From: WSZY01 sp964559845
GTDB lineage: Bacteria; Pseudomonadota; Zetaproteobacteria; Mariprofundales; Mariprofundaceae
Length of the DNA: 18,295 nt
Assembly (NCBI GenBank): GCA_964559845.1
Contig: CAZLJF010000035.1
Location: 1 to 18,295 of the forward strand
Reading direction: 5' to 3'
The position numbers were made by a program, and so were the translations under genes. The notes under the pieces are model-generated. The model searched no databases. It had not been told where the DNA came from and was given only the letters and a program-made list of their open reading frames with translations. Of the stretch, positions 7,059 through 14,358 are shown piece after piece. Numbering within the stretch: position 1 is the first letter of the stretch; each line of letters begins with the position of its first letter.

Positions 7059-9029
7059 TTACGATATTGATGAAGCCTCGGGAGAGTCGGCAAAGGTCTT
7101 CAGCTTCTGGGCTCTGGAGGGATGACGCAGCTTGCGCAGCGCCTTGGCTTCGATCTGGCGAATACGCTCACGTGTTACGCCAAACTGCTTGCCGACCTCC
7201 TCCAGGGTATGATCCGTGTTCATGCCAATGCCAAAACGCATACGCAACACCTTCTCTTCACGAGGCGTCAGGTTATCCAGCACCTCAAGCGTGGCCTCAC
7301 GAAGCGCTTCATTCACCGCACCATCAAGCGGATTCTCTGCATTTTCATCCTCAACAAAGTCTCCCAGCTGGGAGTCTTCATCATCACCGATCGGCGTCTC
7401 CAGAGAGACCGGTTCCTTGGCCACCTCAAGAATCTGCTCAACCTTCTCAACCGGCATCTCCAGATGCTCCGCCAGCTCCTCCGGTGTCGGCTCACGGCCG
7501 ATATTCTGGGCAATCTGACGTGAAACACGCATCATCTTGTTAATGGTCTCAATCATATGCACCGGAATACGGATAGTTCGCGCCTGATCGGCAATAGAGC
7601 GGGTAATGGCCTGACGAATCCACCAGGTCGCATAAGTGGAAAACTTGTAACCACGCCGCCATTCAAACTTGTCCACTGCCTTCATCAGGCCAATGTTCCC
7701 TTCCTGAATCAGGTCAAGGAAGCCCAGGCCGCGATTGGTATATTTCTTGGCAATGGAGATCACCAGTCGCAGATTGGCCTCAATCATCTCACGCTTGGCC
7801 TGGCGTGCCTTGGCTTCACCCATCGTCAGCTTGCGGGCAACACTCTTGAGTTCTTCCACACCCATCTCGCTTTCCTGCTCGACACGCTTTAAGCGCCGCT
7901 GGTTCTCACGAATCTTGCCGGCACACTGCTCGAATGCAGCCGCCCACGGCTTATCGCCATGCTCTTTCAGTATCTCATCGACCCAGCGCTCATTGGTTTC
8001 ATTCGGCAGGAAGCTATCAATGAACAGCTTACGCGGCATCTTTGCCTTCAGTGCAAGATCGCGAATAGTCCGTTCATACTTGCGCACCCGCTCGACAGCA
8101 TTTTTAAAGCGCTGTACCAGCATTTCGATCTGCTTGGTTGAGAATGGAATTGCAACCAACTCCATCAGCATGGCATCCAGCACTTCCTGCGTCTGTTTGG
8201 CCAGCTTCTCATCATCCGGCTTCCTGTCCAGCTTTTTCTTCAGCTTGACAAACTGATCATGTAGCGACTTGGCTGCCTCAAAATGCTGAAGCGCCTCCTC
8301 AAGCTGCTCCTCCTTGGTAATCACCGTCTCTTCCATCGGTGTACCGTCCGGTGTTGCCGTACGCGCCTTGATCGCTGCAGAGAGCTGATCAGGATCAAGC
8401 TTCTCCACATCTGCCGGCTCATCATCCTCCTCATCGCTCTTGTTCAGGCGATTTTCATACTCGGCAATTGCCGCCGCATTCACAACCTTGTCATCAATAT
8501 CGAGAATATCGCGGAAATTCGGGCCATCTTCCAACTCAAGCTCGATCGCTTCATCACGGATTTCAATTACCCGCTCACCCAGCAGCATGATTTCGCGGAA
8601 GGTGGCCGGGCAAAGGCAGATCGCCTCATGCACCTGCAGTCGCCCCTCCTCAATACGGCGGGCAATCTCAATCTCACCCTCACGCGTCAACAGCTCAACC
8701 GTGCCCATTTCACGCAGATACATACGCACCGGATCATCAATACGGATTACCGTTCCCAGTGTTGTCGTATCCGCTCGCAGGGCAGAATCCTCTTTACGCA
8801 GGCGATCCTTGCGCATGGCATAGGCACCGGTCGGCGCACGTTCAGGGTCAACAACTTCAACCCCCATTTCCGTGAACAGATTGATGATCTGTTCAACACT
8901 GTCTGCTGAAACAAGGCCTTCGGGCAGGTGTTTGTTCAACTCATCATAAGTGATGTAACCCGCTTCCTTACCCTTGGCCATCAGGCTGCCAAGCTCTTTT
9001 ACACGGAACTGATCAACTGCTTGTGTCAT
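7059..9029 (-). CDS. rpoD: RNA polymerase primary sigma factor RpoD (sigma-70)
   Basis: RpoD directs RNA polymerase to housekeeping promoters. The 656-residue protein shows region 1.1 (about 1-75), region 1.2 (DDPVRMYLREMGTVELL, about 98-114), a long non-conserved insert (about 135-375, acidic around 198-207), region 2 (NLRLVISIAKKY to KFSTYATWWIRQAI, about 419-475), region 3 (about 490-570) and region 4 with the helix-turn-helix VTRERIRQIEAKALRKLRHP (618-637). The insert places it in the proteobacterial RpoD type rather than the short Gram-positive type. The ATG overlaps the dnaG stop as ATGA, with AGAGG five to six bases upstream. It is the last gene of the rpsU-yqeY-dnaG-rpoD cluster and is followed by a hairpin terminator. 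Confidence 0.98.
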   Translation of the reverse strand: MTQAVDQFRVKELGSLMAKGKEAGYITYDELNKHLPEGLVSADSVEQIINLFTEMGVEVVDPERAPTGAYAMRKDRLRKEDSALRADTTTLGTVIRIDDPVRMYLREMGTVELLTREGEIEIARRIEEGRLQVHEAICLCPATFREIMLLGERVIEIRDEAIELELEDGPNFRDILDIDDKVVNAAAIAEYENRLNKSDEEDDEPADVEKLDPDQLSAAIKARTATPDGTPMEETVITKEEQLEEALQHFEAAKSLHDQFVKLKKKLDRKPDDEKLAKQTQEVLDAMLMELVAIPFSTKQIEMLVQRFKNAVERVRKYERTIRDLALKAKMPRKLFIDSFLPNETNERWVDEILKEHGDKPWAAAFEQCAGKIRENQRRLKRVEQESEMGVEELKSVARKLTMGEAKARQAKREMIEANLRLVISIAKKYTNRGLGFLDLIQEGNIGLMKAVDKFEWRRGYKFSTYATWWIRQAITRSIADQARTIRIPVHMIETINKMMRVSRQIAQNIGREPTPEELAEHLEMPVEKVEQILEVAKEPVSLETPIGDDEDSQLGDFVEDENAENPLDGAVNEALREATLEVLDNLTPREEKVLRMRFGIGMNTDHTLEEVGKQFGVTRERIRQIEAKALRKLRHPSRAQKLKTFADSPEASSIS

Positions 9030-10780
9030 TCATTACCTCTGCGCTGCTCTTCAAGCTGCGCCTTAATTTTACGCCTCTGTTTATCCAGTCTAGCCAATTG
9101 CTGCTGCAAATGCATTTTCTCAGCAATATTTCCTGTTGCCTCTGCAGATTTGTGCAACAGAAACTTTTCCAACATATCCAGCACCACACTGGCAAACTCC
9201 AAATCTGACTGAGGCTCCTGACTGATCCAGCGGGAAACTGTTTGAGCAACAGTCTGGTCCTCGGGGAACTCCCGTTGCAACTGTCCCGCGATATTATCGT
9301 TTTTCTCCGCTTTGGAGCCTGCCAGCGAAAAGGCGCGCGTGTATAGCAAACTATACAGCTCACTGTCAAGAATAAACTCTTTTGCTTCGGGCGGAAGATC
9401 CTTAAACCGCGCCGGCTTTTGCAACAGACCGGCCATAAATTTCTCCTGCACCAGATTGACAACACGTACAGACAGCGGCCTTGAGGGCGCCTCAGAACGA
9501 CGTCTGCCGCCCGGAGCATGCAACCGAATATTCGTCGCCTTCTCCACCTCCTGACGCCACGCCTGACGCAAATAATCATCCTGCATGGTGGCCAGCATGG
9601 CATCCGCCTTTTTCGCCATCCTTGCGCGTCCATCCGCCCCCTGACCAGCCAGCTTTTTCAGCCCCAGCAGCCATGTATCAAGCACCGGGCGAGACTTATG
9701 CTGAATACGCTGCGCAAACGCCTCGCCACCCTCCCTGTCCACCAGCGAGTCGGGATCCTCCCCATCAGGCAGATAAAGAAACTTCGGCGCATGCTCCGCC
9801 TTGAGAATCGGCAGCATGCGCTCCAGCGCCCGCCAGGCCGCCTGCTTACCTGCCCGGTCGCCATCAAAACAAAATACCGGCCGATCATGCAGACGAAGAA
9901 TCTCCCGAATCTGGTGCTCGCCAATAGCCGTCCCAAGCGGTGCCAGTGCAATCGGCAGGTCATGTGCAGCCAGCGCCAGCACATCCATATAACCCTCAAC
10001 CACCAGCAGCAGCTTACGCCTGCGGATCTCATCACGATGCTCTGCAAGGCCGTAGAGCAGGTCAGACTTATGAAAAAACGGCGTTTCCGGCGAATTCAGA
10101 TACTTGGCCGTTTTTTCATCCCCGAGCACGCGGCCACCAAAACCGACCACTTTTCCACGCCTGTCCCGGATCGGAAACATCAGGCGATTGCGAAACCTGT
10201 CCACATAGCCGCGATCACCCTTGAACAACACGCCAATCGCTTCCAGTTGCGCCGCAGTTTTTGAGTCACTGCCAAAACAGCGCTGCATGAATCCGTAGCC
10301 GGCAGGCGCAAAACCAAGCCTGTATTTACGGACGATTTCATCCGGCAGCTTGCGCCGTTGCAGATAGCTCCGGGCCACCGCACCATTTTCTCCGGCAAGC
10401 TGCCTGGCAAAGATATCCGCCACCTGGGCCAGCATCTCCAGCGCCCTGTTCCTGCGCTCGGTTTCACCGGGTTCGGATGCGGCCTGTTTGGGGATCTCAA
10501 GACCCGCCTTCTCCGCCAGATACTCCACTGCCTCGGGGAAAGCGTAGCCATCATGCTCCATTAGAAACTGAAAAGCGCCCCCCCCCTTGCCGCAGCCAAA
10601 GCAGTAGTAGAGCTGCTTATCCGGGGAGACGGAAAAAGAGGGGCTCTTCTCATGATGAAAGGGGCATAACCCCATCATATTTGAGCCGGAACGCTTCAGC
10701 TCAACATGCCTGGCGATTATTTCGACCAGATCTGTACGCGCCAATACCTCATCCAGAAATGCCGGTGGAAAATGGGCCAT
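9026..10780 (-). CDS. dnaG: DNA primase DnaG
   Basis: DnaG makes the RNA primers for lagging-strand replication. The 584-residue protein has the N-terminal CHC2 zinc-binding domain (Cys39, His42, Cys60, Cys63), the RNA-polymerase/TOPRIM core with VEGYMD (261-266) and FDGDRAGKQAA (305-315), and a C-terminal helicase-interaction region that is poorly conserved, as usual. A run of nine G lies in the coding strand at the Gly-Gly-Gly of residues 66-68 (10578-10586). The region upstream of the ATG has only a weak GGATAAG ribosome-binding site. The 3' end overlaps rpoD by four bases, so primase and sigma factor are translationally coupled. Spacing to yqeY upstream is 42 bases. Confidence 0.98.
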   Translation of the reverse strand: MAHFPPAFLDEVLARTDLVEIIARHVELKRSGSNMMGLCPFHHEKSPSFSVSPDKQLYYCFGCGKGGGAFQFLMEHDGYAFPEAVEYLAEKAGLEIPKQAASEPGETERRNRALEMLAQVADIFARQLAGENGAVARSYLQRRKLPDEIVRKYRLGFAPAGYGFMQRCFGSDSKTAAQLEAIGVLFKGDRGYVDRFRNRLMFPIRDRRGKVVGFGGRVLGDEKTAKYLNSPETPFFHKSDLLYGLAEHRDEIRRRKLLLVVEGYMDVLALAAHDLPIALAPLGTAIGEHQIREILRLHDRPVFCFDGDRAGKQAAWRALERMLPILKAEHAPKFLYLPDGEDPDSLVDREGGEAFAQRIQHKSRPVLDTWLLGLKKLAGQGADGRARMAKKADAMLATMQDDYLRQAWRQEVEKATNIRLHAPGGRRRSEAPSRPLSVRVVNLVQEKFMAGLLQKPARFKDLPPEAKEFILDSELYSLLYTRAFSLAGSKAEKNDNIAGQLQREFPEDQTVAQTVSRWISQEPQSDLEFASVVLDMLEKFLLHKSAEATGNIAEKMHLQQQLARLDKQRRKIKAQLEEQRRGNE

Positions 10781-10822
10781 GATCTTATCCGGTTACATGC
10801 AGCAGCTTACGCAAGCAGGCGT

Positions 10823-11266
10823 TCAACCCTGAAGCTGTTGTTTTACCAGTGATGACACCAGGCCCATATCGGCCCTTCCCTGCAATTTCGGGCGGATAAT
10901 TGCCATCACTTTGCCCATATCACGCATTCCTTCCGCACCGGATTCGGAGATAGCCTGAGTAATAACCTGAACCACCTCCTCTTCGGAGAGCTGTTCGGGC
11001 ATGTAGGCCTCAAACACTTTAGTTTCCTCAAGCTCCTTTGCGGCAAGATCATCACGGCCCGCTTCAGCATATTGACCGGCTGCATCCCTGCGCTGTTTGA
11101 TCATTTTGGCGGCCACGGCAACCACATCCTCTTCTTCCAGAGGCCTGCCCAGCTCAATCTCCTTATCCTTTAAGGCCGCACGGAACATCCGGATAGCACC
11201 GAGCCTCAGCTTGTCGCCATCCTTCATAGCCTGTTTCATATCATTGGTAATCTGCTGCAGTAACAT
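10823..11266 (-). CDS. yqeY: GatB/YqeY domain protein
   Basis: This 147-residue protein consists almost entirely of the GatB/YqeY helical domain, also present at the tail of the amidotransferase GatB. The family signs are the N-terminal DMKQAMKDGDKLRLGAIRM stretch, the KQRRDAAGQYAEAGRDDLA segment (about 57-75) and the C-terminal KLQGRADMGLVSSLV. The molecular role is not settled; a link to tRNA-dependent amidation or tRNA quality control is inferred from the domain. It sits between rpsU and dnaG, a common position in proteobacteria. A GAAAGGA ribosome-binding site lies seven bases before the ATG, directly after the T-run of a hairpin at 11282-11308, so its expression may depend on read-through. 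Confidence 0.92.
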   Translation of the reverse strand: MLLQQITNDMKQAMKDGDKLRLGAIRMFRAALKDKEIELGRPLEEEDVVAVAAKMIKQRRDAAGQYAEAGRDDLAAKELEETKVFEAYMPEQLSEEEVVQVITQAISESGAEGMRDMGKVMAIIRPKLQGRADMGLVSSLVKQQLQG

Positions 11267-11281
11267 GGCTCTATCCTTTCT

Positions 11282-11308
11282 AAAAAAATATACCCCTGAA
11301 ATTCAGGG
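11282..11308 (-). terminator. Terminator-like hairpin in the yqeY leader
   Basis: On the minus strand a seven-base stem CCCTGAA/TTCAGGG (11294-11308) with a very small loop is followed within six bases by seven T (11282-11288). The yqeY ribosome-binding site begins just after the T-run. The tiny loop may open to three or five bases, giving a five-base stem. As the second of two tandem hairpins after rpsU, it looks like a second terminator or an attenuator for yqeY-dnaG-rpoD. Confidence 0.6.
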
Positions 11309-11321
11309 CATCCGATATTTT

Positions 11322-11356
11322 CAAACAAAAATGCCGGACGCTCAGGCCCGGCATTT
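11322..11356 (-). terminator. Rho-independent terminator after rpsU
   Basis: On the minus strand, a nine-base stem AAATGCCGG/CCGGCATTT (11348-11356 with 11329-11337) and a ten-base loop is followed by TTTTTGTTT. It lies about 40 bases after the rpsU stop. This matches the position of the internal terminator in the E. coli rpsU-dnaG-rpoD operon, which lowers dnaG and rpoD expression relative to rpsU. Confidence 0.88.
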
Positions 11357-11395
11357 TATATCACAATCTAAGCGAATATGCTTCAGCTATCTGCC

Positions 11396-11611
11396 CTAAT
11401 ACTCGCGATTCTCGCGCGAACGCATACGACGCAGACGCTTCATCAAACGCTTGCGGGCTGCCGCTTCCTTACGCTTGGCCGCAACAGAGGGTTTCTCATA
11501 GGCCTCACGACGACGGCACTCACTGATAACACCAGCACGCTCAACCTGTTTGCGAAAGCGCTTAAGTGCCAGTTCGATAGGCTCATCCGGGTTTAATTTA
11601 ATTCCAGGCAT
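11396..11611 (-). CDS. rpsU: 30S ribosomal protein S21
   Basis: S21 is a small basic protein of the 30S subunit platform, near the 3' end of 16S rRNA. The 71-residue product starts MPGIKLNPDEPIELALKRF, matching the family N-terminus, and has the S21 signature ECRRREAYEKPSVAAKRKEAA followed by an arginine-rich tail. The frame stays open upstream to a GTG at 11623, but I place the start at the ATG at 11611. Homology begins there, and a near-complete anti-16S match lies six bases before it. It is the first gene of the macromolecular-synthesis cluster and is followed by its own terminator, so it is probably expressed more than the genes behind it. Confidence 0.96.
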   Translation of the reverse strand: MPGIKLNPDEPIELALKRFRKQVERAGVISECRRREAYEKPSVAAKRKEAAARKRLMKRLRRMRSRENREY

Positions 11612-11617
11612 GTTAAA

Positions 11618-11629
11618 CATCACCCCCTT
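11618..11629 (-). promoter_or_regulatory. rpsU: Very strong ribosome-binding site of rpsU
   Basis: AAGGGGGTGATG on the minus strand matches the extended Shine-Dalgarno consensus AAGGAGGTGATC at ten of twelve bases and ends six bases before the ATG at 11611. It decides the start against the upstream GTG at 11623 and the ATG at 11620, both of which lie inside it. S21 itself helps initiation on the platform, so such a strong site could matter for autoregulation (inference). Confidence 0.8.
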
Positions 11630-11642
11630 TGGGTCTGTTCCA

Positions 11643-11672
11643 ATAAAATTAACGGCTGCACCAGATACTCAA
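11643..11672 (-). promoter_or_regulatory. Possible promoter of rpsU
   Basis: On the minus strand TTGAGT (11667-11672) and TTTTAT (11643-11648) are 18 bases apart, each matching the sigma-70 consensus at four of six positions. It would give a short leader of roughly 25-30 bases before rpsU. If real, the inverted repeats at 11681-11796 lie upstream of transcription and could be operators rather than leader RNA. Weak motif evidence. Confidence 0.3.
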
Positions 11673-11680
11673 AGTCGTAT

Positions 11681-11796
11681 GCGGCTCAGGATAAGCCGCC
11701 AAAATCAAAAACATAAGTCATTGATTTTGTAAGCAAAGCTAAAACCACGTTTTTGGCTTTGCGTTAAACGGAATAAGTACAGAGGGGCACTTATTC
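11681..11796. repeat. Cluster of four inverted repeats in the rpsU-murJ intergenic region
   Basis: Four inverted repeats follow each other almost without gaps. They are GCGGCT/AGCCGC (11681-11686, 11694-11699), CAAAATCA/TGATTTTG (11700-11707, 11722-11729), a 12-base arm pair at 11733-11744 and 11751-11762 with one G-U pair on the plus strand, and GAATAAGT/ACTTATTC (11771-11778, 11789-11796). None is followed by a T-run on either strand, so simple terminators are unlikely. The rest of 11612-11896 holds the rpsU ribosome-binding site, a weak murJ ribosome-binding site (AAAAAGGG) and no ORF worth calling. Confidence 0.6.
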
Positions 11797-11896
11797 GTAT
11801 CTTAATAGCCACCGTTGCAATCTTTCTCTCGCCTCTGCACGCTTGGCCATACTTGCAAAACAGCCGCCATGCAGTGGTTAAAAAGGGTCGCGCATT

Positions 11897-13480
11897 ATGA
11901 GCAACATCGACGCCAAGTCAAATAAAGCCGGCAAAAATACTGCCAAAGGCGTGGTGCGCGCCGCATCCACCGTCGGCAGCTGGACCATGCTCTCCCGTAT
12001 TCTCGGGTTTATCCGGGATGTCATTCTGGCCCGTGTGCTTGGCGCAGGCCCGCTTGCCGACGCCTTTTTTGTTGCCCTCAAGCTGCCCAACTTCTTCCGG
12101 CGCATGTTTGCCGAAGGCACCCTTACCGTTGCACTGGTGCCCGTACTGGCCGACGAAAGACAGAAGGGCACAGAGGCGGTGCATGCCTATTTGAATGCAC
12201 TGGCCACACTGCTGCTGGTTGTGCTGCTGCTGTTTACCATCGCCGGTATCATTTTCATGCCCTGGCTGTTGCTGGGCTTTGCCCCCGGTTTCCATGACGA
12301 ACCGGATCGCTGGCGCCATGCACTGCAGCTGGCACGCTGGATGTTTCCCTATCTGTTACTAATCTCGCTGACAGCCATGGCCTGGGCCGTACTCAATGCT
12401 CACAAGCGATTCTCGCTTGCTGCTGCCAGCCCGGCCTTACTCAATGTTGCCATGATTTTTGCCGCGATTGTTCTGGCTCCCTCTTTTGATAATCCGGCAC
12501 AGGCGCTTGCTGTCGGCGTTGTGCTTGGCGGCATGCTGCAGCTTGGCATCCAGTTTCCGGCGCTGAAACGTATCGGCTGGATTCCAAGGCTCTCTTTCAG
12601 ATTCAGAAACCCGGCCATTTCACAGACACTGAAACTGTTTGGCCCGGCACTGCTTGGTGTTGCCGCCGTGCAGATCAATATTCTGGTCGGCACAATCCTT
12701 GCCACTCTGCTTCCGGCAGGCGCTGTCTCCTATCTCTATTTTGCCGACCGTATTGTGCAGCTGCCGCTGGCCCTGTTTGGTATCGCCATGGGAACAGCCT
12801 TACTGCCTGCCCTGTCGGAACATCTTGCCAACGGGCGCGAAAGTGAAGCCAGGGATGATCTGCGCAATGGCCTGGCATGGCTGACATGGATCACCCTGCC
12901 TGCTGTGGTCGGCATTTTCATGCTGGCGGAACCGATCATTGCCACACTGTTTGAACACGGGAAGTTCACACATACAGCCACTATTGCAACGGCCCAGGCA
13001 CTGAAGGCCTATGGCCTGGGCCTGGTTGCATTCTGCTGGATACGCGTACTCTCCACAGCCTGTTATGCCGGAAAGGATGCCAGAAGCCCGATGAACTTTG
13101 CCATCATCGGCGTGGCCGCCAACATCCTGCTGGCCGTTCTCCTGATGCAGCCGCTGGCTCACGTTGGTCTGGCGCTGGCCACTTCACTGGCAGCCTTTGT
13201 CAATGTCGGGCTGCTGATTTATCATGTGAAAAATCAGCATGGCGCCATTTTTGATAAAAACAGCAGCCGGCGCATGCTCAGAGCCCTGCTTGCCTGCCTG
13301 CCCATGCTGCTCTTTCTTGTTGGTCTGCCAAAGTTATGGGCACTGCCTCAGACAGACAAGTGGATGCAGGCGCTCTGGCTGGGTATTGCCATACCCGGCA
13401 GTGCCGTCATCTTCTTTGGAGCCGCTTTTCTGCTGGGAGAAAAAAGCCTGTTGAGAAGGGGGAAAAGCCATGCGGCGTGA
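11897..13480 (+). CDS. murJ: Lipid II flippase MurJ
   Basis: MurJ flips lipid II across the inner membrane for peptidoglycan synthesis. The 527-residue protein is strongly hydrophobic throughout and compatible with 14 membrane segments. The N-terminal signature SRILGFIRDVILARVLGAG (33-51) is followed by DAFFVALKLPNFFRRMFAEG (55-74), with the charged cavity residues Arg34, Arg40, Asp41 and Arg68/Arg69 corresponding to essential residues known in the E. coli protein. A later YLYFADRIVQLPLALFGIA segment is also typical. The first about 20 residues are polar and extend beyond the usual start, so a slightly later start is possible, though I see no better ATG. A weak AAAAAGGG precedes the start. 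It is divergent from rpsU and overlaps the next gene by 11 bases. Confidence 0.97.
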   Translation: MSNIDAKSNKAGKNTAKGVVRAASTVGSWTMLSRILGFIRDVILARVLGAGPLADAFFVALKLPNFFRRMFAEGTLTVALVPVLADERQKGTEAVHAYLNALATLLLVVLLLFTIAGIIFMPWLLLGFAPGFHDEPDRWRHALQLARWMFPYLLLISLTAMAWAVLNAHKRFSLAAASPALLNVAMIFAAIVLAPSFDNPAQALAVGVVLGGMLQLGIQFPALKRIGWIPRLSFRFRNPAISQTLKLFGPALLGVAAVQINILVGTILATLLPAGAVSYLYFADRIVQLPLALFGIAMGTALLPALSEHLANGRESEARDDLRNGLAWLTWITLPAVVGIFMLAEPIIATLFEHGKFTHTATIATAQALKAYGLGLVAFCWIRVLSTACYAGKDARSPMNFAIIGVAANILLAVLLMQPLAHVGLALATSLAAFVNVGLLIYHVKNQHGAIFDKNSSRRMLRALLACLPMLLFLVGLPKLWALPQTDKWMQALWLGIAIPGSAVIFFGAAFLLGEKSLLRRGKSHAA

Positions 13481-14276
13481 TATTATTGTTTTTGATACCG
13501 AGACCATTCCCGATGCACGGGCCAGCCGCCAGTTGCTTGGCAGGCATGAACTCTCCGATATTGAAGCCCGTGATGCCTTAAGCAGCTATTTTCTTGAAAA
13601 AACTGATGGCAGGAATGATTTTCCGCGCCAGCCGTTTCACCAGATTGTCGCGATCAGTTATGCCCATCTGATTGCCGAGCCCGGCGAAGAGGGCGTGGAG
13701 CTGGTGGTCCGCAGAATTGCATCGGGCGGAGATGCGGCCAGCAGTGAAACGGAACTGCTGGAGGGCTTTTTCGGCCTGATCGAGAAGCGCGCACCGCAGA
13801 TTGTCAGCTTCAATGGCAGGGGCTTTGATGTGCCGGTACTGAAATATCGTGCCATGGTGCACTCACTCTCATGCCCTCGCTGGTTCTCCGAGGGGGATAA
13901 GTGGAACAATTACGATACCCGTTATTCGCACAAATATCATCTGGACCTGCTCGAAGTCCTGTCCGACTTCGGAGCTTCGGCCCGCTGCTCCATGCATGAG
14001 GTGGCCTCAGCCTTCGGCATTCCGGGCAAGCTGGAGACAGCCGGCGATGATGTACGCGGCATGTATGAAAATGGTCAAATTGACGATATTCGCAATTACT
14101 GCGAAACTGATGTCTGCACCACGCTGCTGATTTTCCTGCGCTGGCAACTGTTCAACGGCGGCCTCTCGGAAAGTGCATACGCGCGCGCCACTCTGGGTCT
14201 GCGCAACTACCTTGAAGAAGAAGCCGCATCACGCCCACATCTGGCGCAATATCTAAAAGCGTGGGATCAGCACTGA
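13470..14276 (+). CDS. Predicted PolB-like 3'-5' exonuclease (DEDDy)
   Basis: This 268-residue protein resembles the stand-alone exonuclease domain related to DNA polymerase B (COG3298/PF10108-like, recalled from sequence pattern). The three DEDD motifs are present: Exo I FDTETIP with Asp9 and Glu11, Exo II FNGRGFDVPVL with Asp120, and Exo III YCETD with Tyr210 and Asp214, making it the DEDDy type expected to use two metal ions to remove nucleotides from a 3' end. Substrate and role are unknown. The ATG lies within murJ, overlapping by 11 bases, with AAGGGGG eight bases upstream, so the two are co-transcribed and probably coupled. It is convergent with the HD-GYP gene; the 82 bases between contain only a weak AT-rich inverted repeat. 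Confidence 0.88.
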   Translation: MRRDIIVFDTETIPDARASRQLLGRHELSDIEARDALSSYFLEKTDGRNDFPRQPFHQIVAISYAHLIAEPGEEGVELVVRRIASGGDAASSETELLEGFFGLIEKRAPQIVSFNGRGFDVPVLKYRAMVHSLSCPRWFSEGDKWNNYDTRYSHKYHLDLLEVLSDFGASARCSMHEVASAFGIPGKLETAGDDVRGMYENGQIDDIRNYCETDVCTTLLIFLRWQLFNGGLSESAYARATLGLRNYLEEEAASRPHLAQYLKAWDQH

Positions 14277-14358
14277 TGCGGTTTACTATTAAGCTTGTGC
14301 CAAATTAAATATCTATCACCATATTTCGGCCAGAAATAATCCAAGCGCCCCTATCAGT

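Noticed and set aside
11612..11623. Longer rpsU product starting at GTG 11623 or ATG 11620
   Set aside because: The extra residues fall inside the near-perfect ribosome-binding site and the S21 family aligns from the ATG at 11611.
11763..11769. GTTAAAC next to a 12-base inverted repeat, resembling an integron attC core site
   Set aside because: No matching RYYYAAC sequence lies at the other end, there is no integrase, and the flanking genes are core genes.
14307..14326. AAATAT/ATATTT inverted repeat between the convergent exonuclease and HD-GYP genes as a bidirectional terminator
   Set aside because: A six-base A/T stem without a T-run is too weak to call.
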